Below, one piece after another: positions 1 to 8,472 of a stretch of DNA of 64,000 nt (position 1 is its first letter; each line of letters starts with the position of its first letter). The stretch covers positions 62,001 to 126,000 of the forward strand of contig NZ_CAXBBQ010000006.1 of assembly GCF_963974575.1 (NCBI RefSeq), given 5' to 3'. The notes beneath the pieces were generated by a model, which worked only from the letters and a program-made list of their open reading frames with translations, made no database searches and had not been told where the DNA came from. Position numbers and translations under genes: made by a program. Source of the DNA: Sphingosinicella sp963974575 (GTDB lineage Bacteria > Pseudomonadota > Alphaproteobacteria > Sphingomonadales > Sphingomonadaceae).

Positions 1-471
1 GACACGCGCGTGGCACGAGAAAGTGCCCGCGCGGCCTGAAGCGCGCGCTGCTGAGCCTCGAACCATCGACGGATGCGCTGCGCGCAGAAGGGCGGCGGCT
101 CTCTCTGCGGCGTTCGGCCGCGTGGCCCAGAGGTGTCATGCGCGATGCGCCGCCGCAACAGCCTGTTGAAAAAGCAGATTTTTGGCAGTCGGTAGAGTGT
201 GGTCCCAAAACGAAAAGCGCCCGGGTCGTTTCCGGCCCGGGCGCTCTCGTGACGAGTCATTTAACTCCCGCGAAGATTTGGGTCCTCTGTTCCCCCATCG
301 GAGCCCAATCTTGCTAGCGCGCCGTCGTTAATCGCGTCGCGCGTCCTCCCCCAACCCTGGTGCCCTCCCACAGGCGAAACCGGATCAGATGTCATGTGTG
401 TTACGGCGCAGGTGGCCATCCCGACAAGAGAGCGTCGCACCTCACGCATATTAATTTCAGGAGGTGTGGAC
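1..471. other. gene-free stretch with two strong hairpins
   Basis: No convincing gene is visible here. One plus-strand frame is open from the window edge to about 317, but its residues look like no family I know. Two hairpins stand out: 216-245 (10-bp perfect stem) and 273-312 (AAGATT-T-GGG paired with CCCAATCTT, one bulged T, plus an inner TCC/GGA helix). Read on the minus strand, the second hairpin precedes the first, and the first is followed by a T-rich tract. That would fit the 3' end of a small RNA or of a minus-strand transcript starting near 430-480. I could not match it to 6S RNA, SRP RNA, RNase P RNA or tmRNA. Confidence 0.3.
211..245 (-). terminator. Rho-independent terminator, minus strand
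   Basis: A 10-bp perfect stem, AGCGCCCGGG (216-225) with CCCGGGCGCT (236-245), surrounds a 10-nt loop. On the minus strand it is followed by TTTTCGTTTT, a broken U tract. It points leftwards, away from proS. The transcript it would end is not identified. Confidence 0.5.
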
Positions 472-651
472 ATGATGCAACAATGCGGCTCGGTACGGCA
501 GCGTAACGGATGGGAAGGGTGGATCGCCGATTGGGCAGTTGCTTGCGCGGCAGCCCATGCTAGACAGCGCGCACTATGCGCCTTTCCCGTTATTTTCTTC
601 CGCTCCTCAAGGAAACCCCCACCGACGCGCAGATCGTCAGCCATCAGCTGA
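472..651 (+). CDS. possible 59-aa leader or small protein overlapping proS
   Basis: An ATG at 472 (second ATG at 475) lies 5 nt after AGGAGGTG (459-466), which matches the anti-Shine-Dalgarno sequence over 8 bases and is the strongest ribosome binding site in this part of the window. The frame runs 59 codons and ends at 651, overlapping the first 76 nt of proS in another frame. The product is rich in Trp, Arg and Ala and matches no family I recognise. It could be a leader peptide that couples translation to proS, an orphan small protein, or a chance frame behind a real initiation signal. The overlapping part has no codon bias of its own. Confidence 0.25.
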   Translation: MMQQCGSVRQRNGWEGWIADWAVACAAAHARQRALCAFPVIFFRSSRKPPPTRRSSAIS

Positions 652-1865
652 TGCTGCGGGCCGGTCTCGTGCGCCAGACCTCGGCAGGCATTTATGCCTG
701 GCTGCCGGTCGGCCTCCGCGTGCTGGACAAGATCGCCGATCTCGTCCGCCGAGAGCAGGACCGCGCGGGCGCCATCGAGCTTTTGATGCCGACCATCCAG
801 TCGGCGGATCTTTGGCGTCAGTCAGGCCGCTATGACGCCTACGGCCCGGAGATGCTGCGCTTCAAGGACCGGCACGAGCGCGAAATGCTCTACGGGCCGA
901 CCAACGAGGAGATGATCACGGCGCTGTTCCGCGATTCCGTGCGCAGCTACCGCGATCTGCCGCGCACGCTCTACCATATCCAGTGGAAGTTCCGAGACGA
1001 GGTGCGTCCCCGTTTTGGCGTGATGCGCGGCCGCGAGTTCCTGATGAAGGATGCCTACAGCTTCGATCTCGACGAGGCGGGCGGCAAGGTTTCGTACAAC
1101 GCCATGTTCGAGGCGTACCTGCGCACGTTCGCGGCGATGGGCCTGAAGGCCGTTCCTGTGCGCGCGCCCACGGGTCCCATCGGTGGCGACATGAGCCACG
1201 AGTTCCACATCCTCGCCGAAACGGGCGAGAGCGAAATCTTCTACGATTCGGCGATTGAGGACGTTGACGTCACCGATCCCGAGGCCGTGGCGAAGCTGTC
1301 GTCGATCTACGCGATGGAGGCCGAGGAGCACGAAAAGGTCACCGATTGTCCGGTCCCGACCGAGCGCCTGCTCAGCCGCCGCGGCATCGAGGTCGGGCAC
1401 ATTTTCTTCTTCGGCACCAAATATTCGGCCGCGATGGGCCTTAGCGTGCAGGGGCAGGACGGCAAGCCCGTCACGCCGCAGATGGGCAGCTACGGCGTCG
1501 GCGTCTCGCGACTCGTCGGCGCGGTCATCGAGGCGTGTCACGATGAAGACGGCATCGTTTGGCCCGAAGCGATCGCGCCGTTCAAGGTCGGCCTCATCAA
1601 CCTGCGCAGCGGTGATGCCGCCTGCGACGTGGCTGCGGACGACCTTTATGCAAAGCTGCAGCGCGCGGGCGTCGAGACACTTTATGACGACCGCGACGAA
1701 CGCGGCGGCGCCAAGTTCGCAGGGATGGACCTTGTCGGCATCCCCTGGCAGCTCGTCGTCGGACCGAAGGGCATCAGCGCCGGTATCGTGGAGCTGAAGC
1801 ACCGCAAGACCGGCGAGCGCCACGAGCTTTCCGTCGATGCCGCGCTGGAGAAGCTCGCGGGATGA
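576..1865 (+). CDS. proS: prolyl-tRNA synthetase, short form
   Basis: This cytosolic class II aminoacyl-tRNA synthetase charges tRNA-Pro with proline. It has 429 residues, against roughly 570 for the common bacterial type, because the editing insertion between motifs 2 and 3 is missing; this is the short alphaproteobacterial type. Class II motif 2 is seen at about residues 137-162 (FRDEVRPRFGVMRGREF) and motif 3 near 304 (GSYGVGVSR), followed by a C-terminal anticodon-binding domain. The ATG start gives the family's usual N-terminus (LSRYFLPLLKETP). The stop codon overlaps the lolC start as ATGA, so the two are probably translationally coupled. Confidence 0.97.
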   Translation: MRLSRYFLPLLKETPTDAQIVSHQLMLRAGLVRQTSAGIYAWLPVGLRVLDKIADLVRREQDRAGAIELLMPTIQSADLWRQSGRYDAYGPEMLRFKDRHEREMLYGPTNEEMITALFRDSVRSYRDLPRTLYHIQWKFRDEVRPRFGVMRGREFLMKDAYSFDLDEAGGKVSYNAMFEAYLRTFAAMGLKAVPVRAPTGPIGGDMSHEFHILAETGESEIFYDSAIEDVDVTDPEAVAKLSSIYAMEAEEHEKVTDCPVPTERLLSRRGIEVGHIFFFGTKYSAAMGLSVQGQDGKPVTPQMGSYGVGVSRLVGAVIEACHDEDGIVWPEAIAPFKVGLINLRSGDAACDVAADDLYAKLQRAGVETLYDDRDERGGAKFAGMDLVGIPWQLVVGPKGISAGIVELKHRKTGERHELSVDAALEKLAG

Positions 1866-3109
1866 TCTCCCGCTACGAGCGCATGATCGCCCGGCGCTAT
1901 TTGCTGCCGGGACGGGGCGAGGGCTTCATCTTCCTCGTCGCCTCGATCAGCCTCGTCGCCGTCGCGCTCGGTGTCGCTGCGCTCATCGCGGTGATGTCGG
2001 TGATGAACGGCTTCCGCGCCGAACTTTTCGACCGCATCCTCGGACTCAACGGCCACGCCGTGGTGCAGGGCTACGGCGGACGCCTGCCCGACTGGCAGCC
2101 GCTGCTGGCGCAGGCACGGGCGACGCCCGGCGTGGTGCAGGCCGAGCCGATCATCGAACAGCCGCTCATCGGCTCCCACAAGAGCCGCGCTGAGGGCGTC
2201 CTCCTGCGCGGCATGTTGATGGGTGACATCCGCAACCTGAAGCTCGTTGCCGACAATGTGAAGGCCGGGCGCCTCGAAGATCTCGCGCTCGAAGGCAATT
2301 TCGTCGCGATCGGTGCGCGCCTCTCCGAATCGCTCGGCGCCGGGGTGGGGGACACGATCAGCCTGATCTCGCCCGACGGGCAGGTGACGCCTTTCGGCAC
2401 GACCCCGCGCATCGTGCCCTACCAGATCGCCGCCGTGTTCGAGGTCGGCATCTTCGATTACGACAAGGCCTTCGTGCTGATGCCGCTCGACCGCGCGCAG
2501 ACGTTCCTGCGCATGGGCAACGACATCGGCATGATCACGCTGACGACAACCGACGCGGACAAGGCCGACCGCATCCTCCAGCCGCTCGTCCCCGCGCTGA
2601 CCGGGCGCGGTGTTATCATCGACTGGCGGCAGATGAACGGCGTTCTGTTCGAGGCACTTTCCGTGGAGCGGACGGTGATGTTCGTCGTTGTCGGCTTTAT
2701 CATCCTCGTCGCGGTGTTCAACATTCTCACCAGCCTCATCATGCTCGTGCGCGCGAAGACCCGCGACATCGCGATCCTGCGCACGATGGGCGCGAGCCGT
2801 GCGGCGATGATGCGCATCTTCGTCACGGTGGGCACCTTGATCGGGTCTGCGGGCATCCTCCTCGGCCTCGCGCTCGGCTTCCTGTTTCTGCACTATCGGC
2901 AGAACATCGTGATGGGTGTCTCGAAGATCACCGGCGTCGACCTTTGGGACCCGCGCATCCGCTACCTCACCGAACTCCCCGCAAAGACCGACATGGTCGA
3001 GGTCACCGCCATCGTCACGCTGGCGCTGGTGCTCAGTTTCCTCGCGACGATCTACCCGGCGTGGAAGGCGGCGAGCACCGATCCCGTGCAAGTGCTGCGC
3101 TATGAGTGA
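1862..3109 (+). CDS. lolC: lipoprotein-releasing ABC transporter permease (LolC/LolE family)
   Basis: Inner-membrane permease that extracts mature lipoproteins from the inner membrane and hands them to the LolA carrier. Its 415 residues show the family layout: one N-terminal membrane segment (about 20-45), a long periplasmic domain, and three C-terminal segments in the FtsX-type domain (about 275-300, 320-345 and 380-405). The family sequence ARRYLLPGRGEGFIFL lies just after the start. Only one permease gene is present, which fits alphaproteobacteria, where a single LolC/E-type protein probably forms a homodimer. It overlaps proS (ATGA) and runs into lolD, whose ATG lies 8 nt inside this gene. 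Confidence 0.93.
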   Translation: MISRYERMIARRYLLPGRGEGFIFLVASISLVAVALGVAALIAVMSVMNGFRAELFDRILGLNGHAVVQGYGGRLPDWQPLLAQARATPGVVQAEPIIEQPLIGSHKSRAEGVLLRGMLMGDIRNLKLVADNVKAGRLEDLALEGNFVAIGARLSESLGAGVGDTISLISPDGQVTPFGTTPRIVPYQIAAVFEVGIFDYDKAFVLMPLDRAQTFLRMGNDIGMITLTTTDADKADRILQPLVPALTGRGVIIDWRQMNGVLFEALSVERTVMFVVVGFIILVAVFNILTSLIMLVRAKTRDIAILRTMGASRAAMMRIFVTVGTLIGSAGILLGLALGFLFLHYRQNIVMGVSKITGVDLWDPRIRYLTELPAKTDMVEVTAIVTLALVLSFLATIYPAWKAASTDPVQVLRYE

Positions 3110-3782
3110 CGTGCTTGCAGTCAAAGGCCTCGCGCGCAGCTTCCATCAGGGCGGCGCGGTGATTGAGGTTCTTCGCGGTGTCGATCTCAGCGTCGCCCCC
3201 GGCGAGATCGTTGCGCTGCTCGGTCCCTCCGGCTCCGGCAAGTCCACGATGCTCCAGGCGATCGGCCTCCTGGAAGGCGGTTTCGACGGCTCGATCGTCA
3301 TCGACGGCCGCCCCGCCGAAAAGCTCTCCGCATACGAACGCACCGAGGTGCGCCGCGACAAGCTCGGCTTTGTCTACCAGTTCCACCACCTGCTGCCGGA
3401 TTTCAACGCGCTCGAAAACGTCGTGCTGCCGCAGCTGATCGCAGGCCGCGACATGGCTTCGGCTGAAGCCAAGGCTAAGGCTCTGCTCTCTGATCTCGGC
3501 CTCGGCGAGCGCCTTGATCATCGCCCCTCGCAGCTTTCAGGGGGCGAACAGCAGCGCGTCGCGGTCGCCCGTGCGCTCGCGAACGAACCAGTTCTGGTGC
3601 TTGCCGACGAGCCTACCGGCAACCTCGACGAGGCGACCGCACAGCGCGTGCTCGCGGAGTTCCTGCGCGTTGTGCGCCGTCACAACTCCGCCGCGCTCAT
3701 CGCCACGCACAACACGCAACTCGCGAAGCAGATGGACCGAACGGTCGCGCTGCACGAGGGGCAACTGGTCGAAACGCGATGA
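3102..3782 (+). CDS. lolD: lipoprotein-releasing ABC transporter ATPase LolD
   Basis: ATPase subunit that powers lipoprotein release by the LolC/E permease on the cytoplasmic face of the inner membrane. The 226 residues carry Walker A GPSGSGKST (about 39-47), the ABC signature LSGGEQQRVAVARAL (about 144-158) and Walker B VLVLADEPTGNLD (about 164). The ATG at 3102 was chosen over earlier in-frame starts because it gives the normal family N-terminus (MSDVLAVKGLARSF) and lies at the lolC stop, giving an 8-nt overlap. The next gene overlaps its stop as ATGA. Confidence 0.95.
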   Translation: MSDVLAVKGLARSFHQGGAVIEVLRGVDLSVAPGEIVALLGPSGSGKSTMLQAIGLLEGGFDGSIVIDGRPAEKLSAYERTEVRRDKLGFVYQFHHLLPDFNALENVVLPQLIAGRDMASAEAKAKALLSDLGLGERLDHRPSQLSGGEQQRVAVARALANEPVLVLADEPTGNLDEATAQRVLAEFLRVVRRHNSAALIATHNTQLAKQMDRTVALHEGQLVETR

Positions 3783-4384
3783 ACCCGTGGCAGGATCAGC
3801 CCCAGCTCCAGGGGCGACACGCCCGGCTCCTGCCGCTCGAAGCCGAACATGCGGAGAGCATCGCCGAGGTATCGCGCGATGGCCGGCTCTGGGAGCTGTT
3901 CTTCACGCGCGTACCTTCGCCCGATGACGTGCAGGGCTGGCTTGGAACCGCGCTTGCCGAAAAGGCCGCGGGCCGGGCGATGCCCTTCGTCGTCGAAGCG
4001 GAGGGGCGCCTCGTCGGCGCAACGCGCTATCTGCGCATGAACGCGGCCTATCGGCGCCTCGAAATCGGCGCAACGTTTTACGCAAAATCGGTTCAGCGTT
4101 CGCCGGTGAACACCGAATGCAAGTTGCTGCTGCTCGGCCATGCATTCGAGGTCATGGGCTGCAACGTCGTCCAGATCCGCACGGATTGGCTGAACCGCAC
4201 CTCCCAGCGCGCCATCGAACGGCTCGGTGCGAAGCGCGACGGCGTGCTCCGCAACCACCAGATCGCGGCGGACGGCCGCCTGCGCGATATCGTCTGCTAC
4301 AGCATCATCGCGGGCGAATGGCCGGGCGTGAAACAGAATCTCGAATTCATGCTTTCCCGGCATCGAGAGCCTGCGCCACAATAG
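3779..4384 (+). CDS. GNAT acetyltransferase, RimJ/RimL type
   Basis: A 201-residue acetyl-CoA-dependent N-acetyltransferase of the RimJ/RimL-like branch (Acetyltransf_3). Family features are the N-terminal strand with GRHARLLPLEAEHAESI, the central EIGATFYAKSVQRSPVNTE segment and the NRTSQRAIERLGAKRDGVLR helix typical of this branch. The substrate (ribosomal protein, other protein or small molecule) cannot be deduced. It starts inside the lolD stop codon (ATGA) and ends 3 nt before dnaE, so it belongs to the proS-lolCD-dnaE transcription unit. Confidence 0.85.
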   Translation: MNPWQDQPQLQGRHARLLPLEAEHAESIAEVSRDGRLWELFFTRVPSPDDVQGWLGTALAEKAAGRAMPFVVEAEGRLVGATRYLRMNAAYRRLEIGATFYAKSVQRSPVNTECKLLLLGHAFEVMGCNVVQIRTDWLNRTSQRAIERLGAKRDGVLRNHQIAADGRLRDIVCYSIIAGEWPGVKQNLEFMLSRHREPAPQ

Positions 4385-4387
4385 GCC

Positions 4388-7300
4388 ATGCCCGAATCGC
4401 GTTTTGTCCATCTCCGCATCCAGTCGCCCTATTCGATGCTGGAGGGTGCGGTTCATGCGAAGGATCTCGCGAAGGCCTGCATCAAATACGGTATGCCTGC
4501 AGCCGCCATTACCGACAGGAACAACCTGTTCGCGGCGATGGAGTTTTCGGACAAGCTCTCAGACGCGGGCGTGCAGCCGATCATCGGCGCGCTGCTCTCG
4601 GTCGCCCGGCCCGGCACCCCGCAAGCGGGCAGCAAGCCCGCGCAGGACTGGCTGGCGCTGCTTGCGCAGGACGAGACCGGCTACAAGAACCTCATCCGCA
4701 TTGTCTCCCGCGCCCACCTCGAATCCGATCCGGTCGACGGGCCAAACGTGCCGCTCGCCGAGCTTGAAGGGCTGACGGAAGGGCTCATCGCGCTCACTGC
4801 GGGGCCGGAAGGGGCGCTCGCACGGATGTTCGCGGATGGGCAGGCGGATGCCGCCGGCGCCTATGCGGACACATTACAGGCGCTGTTTCCGGACCGGCTC
4901 TACATCGAGCTTTCGCGCACGCATAACCCGATCGAGGACAGTGCCGAGCAGGCGCTGATCGCGCTCGCGCACGCCCGGAACCTGCCGCTCGTCGCCACCA
5001 ATCCGGTGGCTTTCCCGGACAAGAGCTTCGCGGCCGCACACGATGTGTTGCTCTGCATCGCGGACAGCGCCTACGTCGAAACCGAAGGCCGCCGCCGCGT
5101 GTCGGAGGAATGCTGGCTGAAACCGCCGGAAGAGATGGTCCGGCTGTTCGAGGATGTGCCGGAGGCGATTGACAACACGCTCGTCATAGCGCGCCGCTGC
5201 GCGGTGATGGCGCCGTCTCGAAAGCCCATCCTGCCGAGCCTTGCGGGCGACCGCGAAGGCGAGGCGACGATGCTCGTCGAGCAGGCGCGCGTGGGGCTCG
5301 CCCGTCGGCTCGAAGGCCGCGCCGACACCGAAGCCTATTTCGAGCGGCTCGATTACGAGCTCGGCATCATCAACAAGATGGGCTTCGCGGGCTACTTTCT
5401 GATCGTCGCGGACTTCATCCAGTGGGCGAAGTCCCAAGGCATCCCCGTGGGGCCGGGGCGCGGTTCGGGTGCGGGCTCCGTCGTCGCGTGGGCGCTCACC
5501 ATCACCGATCTCGATCCCATGCGGCTTGGCTTGCTGTTCGAGCGCTTCCTGAACCCCGAGCGCGTCTCGATGCCGGACTTCGACATCGACTTCTGCGAAA
5601 CCCGGCGCGGCGAGGTGATCCGCTACGTACAGGAACGCTACGGCCGCGATCAGGTGGCGCAGATCATCACGTTCGGAACGCTGAAGGCGCGCGCCGTGCT
5701 GAAGGATGTCGGCCGCGTGCTACAGATGCCCTATGGGCAGGTGGATCGGCTCGCCAAGCTGGTGCCGAACCACCCGACGGACCCGTGGACGCTCGACCGC
5801 ACCATGAACGGCGTCGCCGAGTTCGAAAACGAAACCAAGCGCGATCCGGCGGTCGAAAACCTCGTCAATCTCGCGATGAAGCTCGAGGGCTTGCCGCGCC
5901 ACGCCTCGACACACGCGGCGGGTGTCGTGATCGGCGACCGCCCGCTCGACGAGCTAGTGCCGCTCTACCGAGACCCGCGTTCTGACATGCCCGTCACCCA
6001 GTTCGATATGAAGTGGGTTGAAAAAGCGGGCCTCGTGAAGTTCGACTTCCTCGGCCTCAAGACGCTTTCGGTCCTCCAGCGCGCGCTCGATCTGCTCGCC
6101 AAGCGTGGCATCACCGTCGACCTGTCGACGATCCCGTGGGACGATCCCGATGTTTACGCGCTGCTGGCGAAGGGCGACACGGTTGGCGTGTTCCAGCTCG
6201 AATCCGAAGGCATGCGCCGCACGCTCGCGCAGGTGAAGCCGGACTGTTTTGAAGACATCATCGCACTCGTCTCGCTCTATCGGCCCGGCCCGATGGACAA
6301 CATTCCGAGCTTCGCGAACCGCAAGCACGGCACCGAGGCGGTCGACTGCCTGCACCCGAAGCTGGAGCCGATCCTCAAGGAAACCTACGGCGTCATCATC
6401 TATCAGGAACAGGTGATGCAGATCGCGCAGGTGCTCGCGGGCTATTCGCTCGGTGAAGCCGATCTTCTGCGCCGCGCGATGGGCAAGAAGAAGAAAGAGG
6501 AGATGGACGCCCAGAAGGCGCGTTTCCTCGAAGGCGCGACCGCGCAGGGCGTTGACAAGGCGCAGGCGGATTACATCTTCGAACTCGTGGCGAAGTTCGC
6601 GGGCTATGGTTTCAACAAGAGCCACGCAGCCGCTTACGCGCTCGTCGCGTACCAGACCGGCTGGATGAAGGCGAAGTACCCGGTCGAGTTCTACGCCGCA
6701 TCGATGGCCTACGACATCGCGCTTACCGACAAGCTCAGCGTGTTCATCGACGACATGAAGCGCATGGGTGTGGAGTGCCTGCCGCCCTGCATCAACAACA
6801 GCGAGGCCGACTTCTCGGTGGAAGACGGCAAGGTGCGTTATGCGCTCGCCGGGCTCAAAGGCGTCGGCGAGCGGGCGATGGAGGGTATTGTCGAGGTCCG
6901 CGAGGCGGGCGGCACGTTCAAGTCGCTGACTGACTTTGCAGAGCGCATTGATCCAACGCTGCTTAACAAGCGGCAGATCGAAAGCCTCGTTTCGGGCGGT
7001 GCGTTCGATTGTGTGGAGTCCAACCGCGCCAAGGCCCATGCAATGGCGGAGGCCGTTCTGGCGGCGGCGAACGCGGCGGCGGATGCGCGGAAGACGCACC
7101 AGGGCGCGCTGTTCGGCGGGGCAGGGGGCGGCGCATCGATCACTCTCATGGCGCCCGGCAGCGTTTCGGAGTGGTCGCTGGGTGACACGATGGCGAAGGA
7201 ACGCGACGCGTTCGGCTTCTACTTCGCCGCACACCCGCTTTCGGCTTGGCAGCATGTGCTCGATACGCATGGCGCGCGCTCCTATGCGCGCGTTTGCGAG

Positions 7301-7831
7301 GACGGCCCACCGTGGGACGGCGGGCGCGGCAGCGCGACAATGGCGGGGCTCGTCGAGGCAGTGCGCTGGCGCACGCCCCAGAACGGACGCAGCACGCGCT
7401 ACCTTCTCGCCAGCCTGTCGGACTCGGGCGGTCAGTACGTTGCAAGCTGCTTTGACGAAGAGGTGATGCCTGCGCTTGAAGCCGCTGCCGCGGCGCAGGA
7501 GGTCGTGCTCATCAACGCAGAGCTCCTGTGGCGTGATGGCGAAGAGGCGCCGCGCGTCACGATCCGGGGGCTTACCGCCGTCGCTGAGCTGTCGAAGCAC
7601 AGTAGGGGGCGCCTCACGCTCAAGGTCTCGGCAGGCTTCGACGCCGCTGCCCTGCGACGCCTTGCAGATAGCCAGCCGACCGGGCGCGGCGACATCTTTG
7701 CCGAAATCGAACTGCCGGACGGTTTCGCCTCGATCCGGGTCGCCCATGGGCTGCTGCTCGATTCTGAAATGCGCCATACCGCTGAACGCATCGCTGGCGT
7801 GACCTCGGCGGCTCTCGTCGCCGTAAGCTGA
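4388..7831 (+). CDS. dnaE: DNA polymerase III alpha subunit
   Basis: Catalytic subunit of the replicative DNA polymerase (C family). Its 1147 residues are close to the usual 1150-1180. The N-terminal PHP domain begins at once (FVHLRIQSPYSMLEGA), the catalytic aspartates lie in PDFDIDF at about 396-402, the palm and fingers follow (GVFQLESEGMRR), then a helix-hairpin-helix region (GLKGVGERAMEGIVEVREAG) and a C-terminal OB-fold stretch. It starts 3 nt after the acetyltransferase stop and is the last member of the cluster. A GC-rich hairpin follows at 7839-7860. Confidence 0.97.
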   Translation: MPESRFVHLRIQSPYSMLEGAVHAKDLAKACIKYGMPAAAITDRNNLFAAMEFSDKLSDAGVQPIIGALLSVARPGTPQAGSKPAQDWLALLAQDETGYKNLIRIVSRAHLESDPVDGPNVPLAELEGLTEGLIALTAGPEGALARMFADGQADAAGAYADTLQALFPDRLYIELSRTHNPIEDSAEQALIALAHARNLPLVATNPVAFPDKSFAAAHDVLLCIADSAYVETEGRRRVSEECWLKPPEEMVRLFEDVPEAIDNTLVIARRCAVMAPSRKPILPSLAGDREGEATMLVEQARVGLARRLEGRADTEAYFERLDYELGIINKMGFAGYFLIVADFIQWAKSQGIPVGPGRGSGAGSVVAWALTITDLDPMRLGLLFERFLNPERVSMPDFDIDFCETRRGEVIRYVQERYGRDQVAQIITFGTLKARAVLKDVGRVLQMPYGQVDRLAKLVPNHPTDPWTLDRTMNGVAEFENETKRDPAVENLVNLAMKLEGLPRHASTHAAGVVIGDRPLDELVPLYRDPRSDMPVTQFDMKWVEKAGLVKFDFLGLKTLSVLQRALDLLAKRGITVDLSTIPWDDPDVYALLAKGDTVGVFQLESEGMRRTLAQVKPDCFEDIIALVSLYRPGPMDNIPSFANRKHGTEAVDCLHPKLEPILKETYGVIIYQEQVMQIAQVLAGYSLGEADLLRRAMGKKKKEEMDAQKARFLEGATAQGVDKAQADYIFELVAKFAGYGFNKSHAAAYALVAYQTGWMKAKYPVEFYAASMAYDIALTDKLSVFIDDMKRMGVECLPPCINNSEADFSVEDGKVRYALAGLKGVGERAMEGIVEVREAGGTFKSLTDFAERIDPTLLNKRQIESLVSGGAFDCVESNRAKAHAMAEAVLAAANAAADARKTHQGALFGGAGGGASITLMAPGSVSEWSLGDTMAKERDAFGFYFAAHPLSAWQHVLDTHGARSYARVCEDGPPWDGGRGSATMAGLVEAVRWRTPQNGRSTRYLLASLSDSGGQYVASCFDEEVMPALEAAAAAQEVVLINAELLWRDGEEAPRVTIRGLTAVAELSKHSRGRLTLKVSAGFDAAALRRLADSQPTGRGDIFAEIELPDGFASIRVAHGLLLDSEMRHTAERIAGVTSAALVAVS

Positions 7832-7838
7832 GTCGATT

Positions 7839-7860
7839 TGCGGCGCGGCGCAACGCCGCA
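7839..7860 (+). terminator. GC-rich hairpin after dnaE
   Basis: TGCGGCG (7839-7845) pairs with CGCCGCA (7854-7860) around an 8-nt loop, starting 7 nt after the dnaE stop. No U tract follows, so intrinsic termination is uncertain. It may instead mark the 3' end of the transcript. Confidence 0.3.
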
Positions 7861-7885
7861 GCCGCTTTCAAGCCGATTTTGGTGT

Positions 7886-7963
7886 TGCAATGCTGCATTG
7901 CAGTATGCAATTTGTGTGGCACTCAAAAAAATGTTTGACATAGAACTGAGTGGCACTTAAACA
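7886..7963 (+). promoter_or_regulatory. promoter and possible operators before the secreted protein gene
   Basis: A consensus -35 hexamer TTGACA (7935-7940) is followed after 16 nt by TTAAAC (7957-7962), a weak -10. Upstream lies a perfect inverted repeat TGCAATG-CTG-CATTGCA (7886-7902). An imperfect direct repeat (TGTGGCACTCAA at 7915, AGTGGCACTTAA at 7949, 10 of 12 matching, 34 nt apart) brackets the -35. The stretch is AT-rich compared with its surroundings. Such paired elements are typical of regulator binding sites, but the regulator is unknown. Confidence 0.45.
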
Positions 7964-8026
7964 AGCTTCAGTGGTTTTAAGTAAGACTCAGCAATCGCCC
8001 TCCCACGGCAAATCAGGAGCAAGATC

Positions 8027-8320
8027 ATGAACCGCGTTCTCGTCACTCTCCCCCTCGCTTTCGTCGCGTCCGCGTTCTTCGTCACCGCCTCGATCACGCC
8101 CGCACACGCCTCTGACGGCGCATGCGCCGCGATGCCCGCCAACATCCGTTCTGTCGCCGAAAAGGGCGATGCGGATGCGGCCAAGAAGGCGCTGAAGCTG
8201 GTTCGCACCGGCGAACTGCTTTGCGATGCGGGCAACGAGCGCGCGGCGAAGAAGAAGTTCGAAGGCGCGTACAAGACGCTCGGCGTTGCCGAAGCTGAAT
8301 ACGCTCAGCTCGCGAAGTAA
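8027..8320 (+). CDS. small secreted protein of unknown function
   Basis: A 97-residue protein with a clear Sec signal peptide: a basic start, a hydrophobic core (VLVTLPLAFVASAFFVTA) and a probable cleavage after AHA near residue 28. The mature part of about 69 residues is helical, rich in Ala and Lys, and holds two cysteines that could form a disulfide in the periplasm. The ATG follows AGGAG at a normal distance. The gene has its own promoter region and a very strong terminator, so it is probably monocistronic and well expressed. I recognise no domain; the alternating Lys/Ala/Glu pattern suggests a small helical repeat. Confidence 0.8.
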   Translation: MNRVLVTLPLAFVASAFFVTASITPAHASDGACAAMPANIRSVAEKGDADAAKKALKLVRTGELLCDAGNERAAKKKFEGAYKTLGVAEAEYAQLAK

Positions 8321-8347
8321 GTCCCCCCAAGGCCCAATGCGGCCTTC

Positions 8348-8383
8348 AAGGGCTGCGGCATACGTGCCGCAGCCCTTTTTCTT
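8348..8383 (+). terminator. strong Rho-independent terminator
   Basis: A perfect 13-bp stem, AAGGGCTGCGGCA (8348-8360) with TGCCGCAGCCCTT (8365-8377), closes a TACG loop and runs into a T tract (8376-8380, CTTT after). It ends the transcript of the small secreted protein gene. Confidence 0.9.
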
Positions 8384-8472
8384 TGCGCGCGAGGCAGGGC
8401 ATTTGCGGGTTGCGAGGCCGCGAGGCGCGTGACATTGGAGCCCCGGTTCGACACCGGATAGGACGGGGTGAA

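Noticed and set aside
261..644. A 127-codon minus-strand frame upstream of proS
   Set aside because: No family match, an unlikely composition, and it overlaps both the hairpin region and the start of proS.
5954..7777. A 607-codon open frame on the minus strand within dnaE
   Set aside because: Mirror frame of dnaE with biased composition and no ribosome binding site or domain.
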